Positions 30,554 to 33,831 of a stretch of DNA of 33,831 nt are shown in pieces. Under the pieces are notes generated by a model that was not told the origin of the DNA, made no database searches, and was given only the letters and a program-made list of their open reading frames with translations. The position numbers were made by a program, and so were the translations under genes. Source of the DNA: Burkholderiales bacterium (GTDB lineage: Bacteria > Pseudomonadota > Gammaproteobacteria > Burkholderiales > SG8-39); NCBI GenBank assembly GCA_017880775.1, contig JADGRQ010000040.1, forward strand, positions 1 through 33,831, given 5' to 3'. Position 1 is the stretch's first letter. Every line of letters begins with the position of its first letter.

Positions 30554-31750
30554 TCAGCTCATCACGGCGGAGAGCTTCGCGGGTTGATTGTCGCCCAGCG
30601 CTTGCAAGCCTTCAAGCTGCAGGTAACGGCGCTGCAATTGCCACTCATCGTTCTGCTCGAGCAGCAGCGCTCCGACGAGTCGTACGATGGCCGCTTCGTT
30701 CGCGAAGATGCCGACGACGTCGGTGCGACGCTTGATCTCGGCGTTGAGCCGTTCCAGGGGATTGGTCGAATGGATCTGCAGGCGGTGCGCCTTGGGGAAG
30801 GTCATGTGCGCCAGGACGTCGGCCTCGGCCTTATCCATGAGCTTGCTGATCTTCGGGAAGCGCTCCCGGAGTTGATCGGCGACCGTACGCCACTGTTCAC
30901 GCGCATCGGCTTCGCTTTCCTGGGCGAAGACGGTGCGGATGAGGGCGGCGACCATCTGGCGTTGACCTTTCGGGACGTGGGCGAGCGCGTTGCGCATGAA
31001 GTGCACGCGGCAGCGCTGAGCGGTCGCCTTCAGAACCTTGCTGACCGCGGCCTTCAAGCCCGCGTGGGCGTCGGCGATCACCAGCTTCACTCCGCGCAAG
31101 CCTCGGCGCATCAGCGAGCGCAGGAAGCTCGTGTAGAAGGGCTCGGCCTCGGAAGCCCCGACGCTCATGCCCAGCACCTCGCGCTGTCCGTCGGTGTTTA
31201 CCGCGACGGCGATGATCACGGCCACCGAGACGATCCGCCCGGCCTCGCGGGTCTTGACGTAGGTCGCATCGATCCACAGGTAGGGCCAGTCGCCCTCGAT
31301 CGGACGGGTCAGGAACGCCCCGACCCGCTCATCGATCTCGGCGCACAGCCGCGAGACCTGGCTCTTGCTGATCCCGCTCATGCCCATGGCCTTCACCAGC
31401 TCGTCGACTGAGCGCGTCGAGACGCCTTGGACGTAGGCCTCCTGAATGACCGCCGCGAGCGCCTTCTCAGCCGTTCTACGCGGCTCCAGGAACCCCGGGA
31501 AGTAGCTCCCTTGGCGAAGCCTTGGAATCTTAAGCCCAACGCTACCGGCGCGCGTTTCCCAGGCACGTTCGCGGTAGCCATTGCGGCTGTTGGTGCGCTC
31601 CGCGCTTCTCTCGCCGTACGCGGCCGCGCACAGGCCCTCGACGTCCATTTCCATCATGCGCTGCGCGACGAACGGGATCATTTCGCGCAGCAGGTCCGCG
31701 TCGGCCCCCTTCTCAGCGAGCTCGCTCAGTGCCATGCTTGCCTTGGTCAT
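30554..31750 (-). CDS. IS256-family transposase (mutator type)
   Basis: DDE transposase of 398 residues. Typical blocks: LREMIPFVAQRMMEMDVEGL at the N-terminus, RTNSRNGYRERAWETRAGSV, IPRLRQGSYFP, WPYLWIDATYVKTREAGRIV with the first Asp, KLVIADAHAGLKAAV with the second Asp, CRVHFMRNALAHVPK and the Glu in NPLERLNAEIKRRTDVVGIF. The length and all blocks match complete family members, with no frameshift. The ATG at 31750 follows GAGGAGAAA a few bases upstream. Several plus-strand open frames over it are shadows. Confidence 0.95.
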   Translation of the reverse strand: MTKASMALSELAEKGADADLLREMIPFVAQRMMEMDVEGLCAAAYGERSAERTNSRNGYRERAWETRAGSVGLKIPRLRQGSYFPGFLEPRRTAEKALAAVIQEAYVQGVSTRSVDELVKAMGMSGISKSQVSRLCAEIDERVGAFLTRPIEGDWPYLWIDATYVKTREAGRIVSVAVIIAVAVNTDGQREVLGMSVGASEAEPFYTSFLRSLMRRGLRGVKLVIADAHAGLKAAVSKVLKATAQRCRVHFMRNALAHVPKGQRQMVAALIRTVFAQESEADAREQWRTVADQLRERFPKISKLMDKAEADVLAHMTFPKAHRLQIHSTNPLERLNAEIKRRTDVVGIFANEAAIVRLVGALLLEQNDEWQLQRRYLQLEGLQALGDNQPAKLSAVMS

Positions 31751-31832
31751 CGTGTGTTTCTCCTCGATTCAGGTTGGTGGGTCGCACCTCAACCTTACCG
31801 AAGAACCACGATGGCCCCTTTTTCGGGCCGCC

Positions 31833-31885
31833 GCCGGGATCAGCGCTTCGCTTCGCCTACGGCTCCGCTACGCGCCGATCCCGGC
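31833..31885 (-). repeat. Inverted repeat in the IS256 leader
   Basis: Nine-base arms GCCGGGATC (31833-31841) and GATCCCGGC (31877-31885) enclose a 35-base loop between the right end of the IS and the transposase start. A folded leader could limit transposase translation from read-in transcripts, which is speculation. Confidence 0.5.
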
Positions 31886-31891
31886 CAACCT

Positions 31892-31903
31892 TCGTACACC
31901 ACG
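31892..31903 (-). repeat. IS256 terminal inverted repeat (transposase 5' side)
   Basis: Complement reads CGTGGTGTACGA, identical to the opposite end. It lies about 140 bp upstream of the transposase ATG. Confidence 0.7.
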
Positions 31904-32125
31904 CCCGGGGACGCAAACTCATCGTCGAACGGGGGTTCAACGCTGCTCGTAGTTCGTACCGCGGCAGTGGCTGAATGCGTGATGCGCCCACCGGGTGTCC
32001 ACGTGTAAAGCTCGCGGGCAGATTCGTGCCAGCATATCGCGACGGCCTCGGCCGGCACGATTTCTGCGCCAGCCCTTTGCCCGCATTCCCGCGGCAATCG
32101 GTCTGCGCCAATCGTCTGAACCAGC

Positions 32126-32163
32126 CGCGTCGTTACTACCGGCTTGCCGGTAGTGACGACGCG
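32126..32163. repeat. Long near-perfect palindrome
   Basis: Two 18-base arms at 32126-32143 and 32146-32163, with a two-base TT centre, pair at 17 positions plus one G-T wobble. The left arm begins CGCGTCGTTACT. No T-run follows, so it is not a classical terminator; it has the shape of a REP-like or cruciform-forming element. Confidence 0.8.
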
Positions 32164-32261
32164 CGTGAGCCCGCGACAATATTGGTTTTGGCGCAGTTTT
32201 CCCAGTGACGGACCTCTCAAAACAAAGTGATGACCTCAAACCAGGCGCATCCGACGGCCCG

Positions 32262-32307
32262 CCGAGAAGCGTGCAGCGCGGCTGATCGGTCGTCACGCGC
32301 TTCTCGG
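32262..32307. repeat. Inverted repeat just before the HEPN-like gene
   Basis: CCGAGAAGCG-TG at 32262-32273 pairs with CACGCGCTTCTCGG at 32294-32307: ten exact pairs, a two-base bulge and two more. The right arm ends directly at the ATG at 32308. Confidence 0.65.
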
Positions 32308-32739
32308 ATGCGGCACGAATTCCACCATCGGGCTGCAAAGAGACTGCAAGTTCACCGCACTCTGGCTGCACTTCGACTTCAACTTCGGAGTCATCCGATC
32401 GGATACGTTTGCTCGATAACCCTCGCCGGCGCAGCCGAAGAGATTCTCGGAAAGCTGCTCGAGTCCCAAGGGAAAGAACATTCACTTGGCAGCTTTATCA
32501 GAGCGTGCGTATCGACCCGGAAAGTTGTCTTCAATGATGACTGGCCTCAAGGTAACTTTGTTGAGATAGCGAACGCCTTTCGCAACGGTCTAAAGCATTT
32601 CGACGGAGGTCATCCGATGACCATACCGCGGGAAGCGGCCGTCGAAATGCTTGATCGAGCTGTCGCCAATTTCTGGTCCCTCACCACGCAGGAAACGCCC
32701 AACATGCGCCGCTTCATGGAAGCGACACATGGTATTTAG
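32308..32739 (+). CDS. Small HEPN-like protein of unknown function
   Basis: A 143-residue protein starting MRHEFHHRAAKRLQVHRTL, then IGYVCSITLAGAAEEILGKL, a mid-section with WPQGNFVEIANAFRNGLKHF and the C-terminal helix REAAVEMLDRAVANFWSL. FRNGLKH contains R-N-x(3)-H, the R-x(4)-H signature of HEPN domains, which are often RNases in toxin or defence systems. I have seen similar short proteins with AEEI...RNxLKH but know no tested function. The open frame continues to ATG 32227, but those 27 codons translate an inverted repeat; neither start has a clear ribosome binding site. Lower GC than the core genes suggests transfer. Confidence 0.6.
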   Translation: MRHEFHHRAAKRLQVHRTLAALRLQLRSHPIGYVCSITLAGAAEEILGKLLESQGKEHSLGSFIRACVSTRKVVFNDDWPQGNFVEIANAFRNGLKHFDGGHPMTIPREAAVEMLDRAVANFWSLTTQETPNMRRFMEATHGI

Positions 32740-32825
32740 GCGCCAATCGAGCGCCAGTAGGATGACGGTTGGCGAGTGTCGCTTGTTTCACGGCGCACGC
32801 GAGTGTGGCGCGGCCGACTACGACT

Positions 32826-33029
32826 TCAGCAGCTGGCGCTTGGCTGGCAGACGGTCTGGAGCCAGTTTGCGTGTTCGTCGTAGAACGCGCGGACGAGCTT
32901 GATCAGGTTCCTGTTCTGCTGCTTCAGCTCGATTGCCTTTGTACACCATTCGGCAAGGGACTCTTCCAACTCCTCGCACGTCGGTTTCGCGCGGCAAGTG
33001 TTCCCGGGTGTTGATGACCATATTGCGCA
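32826..33029 (-). pseudogene. Orphan C-terminal coding fragment next to the second diguanylate cyclase
   Basis: An open frame of 67 codons plus a stop that directly follows, in the same frame, the TAG of the diguanylate cyclase at 33030. Its latter part looks like real protein: CEELEESLAEWCTKAIELK, then a helix QQNRNLIKLVRAFYDEHANW and LQTVCQPSASC. There is no good start codon. It could be the C-terminus of a lost gene, or a rarely used read-through extension of the cyclase. I do not recognise the family. Confidence 0.4.
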
Positions 33030-33831
33030 CTATGCACTCAAGATCATGGCATTGCGTCCTGCGGCTTTGGCCTGGTACAACGCCAGATCCGCGCGGTGCA
33101 TCAGCTGCTCGATGGTTTCGCCGTTGCGGTGACTGGCGATGCCGGCCGACAGGGTGACCGACAATTCCGGCGCGATCGAGGACCAGTTTGCCGCCGCAAC
33201 GGCAGCGCGGATCCGCTCCATCGCCTCTAGTGCGAGCGCGTCGGGAACGCCGACTAGAATTATCAGAAACTCCTCTCCGCCATAGCGTCCGAATACATCC
33301 GTTGTCCGCATCGTGTCATGCACCGTGGCGGCAAGTGCACGCAGCACCTCGTCGCCCGCGCCGTGGCCGTAGGTGTCGTTGACTCGCTTGAAGTGATCGA
33401 GGTCGATCATCGCGATGCTGAACGGCGCTCCGCTGCGCTCGGCGCGGCTGCGCTCGCGCTCCAGTGCCGCCATGAGCGAGCGGCGGTTGAAGGCGCCGGT
33501 CAACTCGTCACGGCTCGCGAGCTGCTCCACCTGCTCGAGCGAGGCAGTAAGCTTGCGCCCGGTGTCGGCCAATCGCGCCCGCATCTCGTTCGCGTTCACG
33601 CTGAGCAGCAGGCAGCGACCCAGAATCAGCGAGAAATAGAGCCACACCAAGGTCAACTCGAAATCGCTGGAAGTGGGAACGCCGATTCGTCCGTGGACCG
33701 CGTAGAACACGGTGGCGGTCCCGGCGATGCCGAGCGACCAGACCGCCAACGAGTCGCGCAGCGACAACCAGATCATGCCGAAACTGAACACCGTAAACAG
33801 GTTGGCGAGAAACGGGAACGCGACCTGCGGC
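33030..33831 (-). CDS. Membrane-anchored diguanylate cyclase (5' end cut by window edge)
   Basis: GGDEF protein whose frame is open to the right edge, so the N-terminus lies outside. The visible part begins with hydrophobic helices (FLANLFTVFSFGMIWLSL, SLAVWSLGIAGTATVFYAV, LTLVWLYFSLILGRCLLL), then a short coiled coil (ADTGRKLTASLEQVEQLA) and the GGDEF domain from about DELTGAFNRRSL. The active site RYGGEEF is intact and the RxxD inhibitory site RTTD lies five residues before it; NDTYGHGAGDEVL is typical. It should synthesise c-di-GMP. The sensor is membrane-embedded, so the signal is unknown. Confidence 0.9.
   Translation of the reverse strand, partial: PQVAFPFLANLFTVFSFGMIWLSLRDSLAVWSLGIAGTATVFYAVHGRIGVPTSSDFELTLVWLYFSLILGRCLLLSVNANEMRARLADTGRKLTASLEQVEQLASRDELTGAFNRRSLMAALERERSRAERSGAPFSIAMIDLDHFKRVNDTYGHGAGDEVLRALAATVHDTMRTTDVFGRYGGEEFLIILVGVPDALALEAMERIRAAVAAANWSSIAPELSVTLSAGIASHRNGETIEQLMHRADLALYQAKAAGRNAMILSA

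Larger units (their letters stand above)
30511..31903 (-). mobile_element. IS256-family insertion sequence
   Basis: A 1393-bp element read on the minus strand with one mutator-type transposase. The ends share CGTGGTGTACGA as inverted repeats, 12 identical bases, at 30511-30522 and 31892-31903. The flanking eight bases (TCGCGTGA on the left, CCCGGGGA on the right) differ, so no intact target duplication is seen. The transposase looks complete, so it may be functional. Confidence 0.8.
31904..32307. other. Non-coding stretch with two palindromes
   Basis: No convincing gene is seen in these 404 bases. Open frames exist on the minus strand (for example across 31840-32220), but they run through the IS end and the palindrome, whose two halves encode a mirrored peptide, so they look accidental. 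The stretch holds a long hairpin (32126-32163) and a second inverted repeat (32262-32307) that ends at the start codon of the next gene. Confidence 0.6.

Overview
This is high-GC (mostly 60-70%) chromosomal DNA from a betaproteobacterium. The evidence is the gene order rpsB-tsf-pyrH-frr-uppS-cdsA-dxr-rseP-bamA-skp-lpxD-fabZ-lpxA-lpxB-rnhB, the divergent ppsR/ppsA pair, the smpB/ratA/ratB block followed by guaB-guaA, and a GuaA with the SGSH variant that I recall from Burkholderia-type enzymes. A phasin gene implies that the host stores polyhydroxyalkanoate. I cannot name genus or species.

Positions 1-14895 form one dense, co-directional housekeeping block with many stop/start overlaps. It covers translation (rpsB, tsf, frr), UMP phosphorylation (pyrH), isoprenoid and undecaprenyl carrier synthesis (dxr, uppS), CDP-diacylglycerol synthesis (cdsA), envelope stress proteolysis (rseP), outer-membrane protein assembly (bamA, skp), lipid A synthesis (lpxD, lpxA, lpxB) with fabZ, then rnhB and a SpoU RNA methyltransferase. 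A terminator-like hairpin sits between rpsB and tsf.

Positions 14870-23166 hold PEP synthase (ppsA) with its regulatory kinase/phosphorylase (ppsR), the trans-translation factor smpB, ratA/ratB, a DUF4124 periplasmic protein, and guaB-guaA for GMP synthesis behind a near-consensus sigma-70 promoter.

From about 23170 to the end the window becomes accessory and scarred. It holds an unidentified C-terminal gene scrap, a SIR2-like N-terminal scrap, a PAS-PAS(-GAF) sensor cut by an IS481/IS3-type element, and an HTH-MNT nucleotidyltransferase whose HEPN partner is cut by the other end of the same element. These are followed by an intact phasin gene with a good promoter and a PhaR-like site, and an orphan hypothetical fragment. 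Then come a dCache-HAMP-PAS-GGDEF diguanylate cyclase, a complete IS256-family element, palindromic non-coding DNA, a small HEPN-like protein, an orphan C-terminal fragment, and a second membrane diguanylate cyclase that runs off the right edge.

I read the region after guaA as an island where defence or toxin-antitoxin type genes (SIR2, MNT/HEPN, HEPN-like) and c-di-GMP genes arrived and were then broken by insertion sequences and deletions. I see no clearly intact new system. The most informative items are the MNT gene with a predicted leaderless promoter and twin palindromic operators, the IS whose two ends truncate two unrelated genes, the AT-rich synonymous-looking patch inside ppsA, the 24-bp tandem repeat at the end of uppS, and the small RNxxxH protein behind a palindrome.
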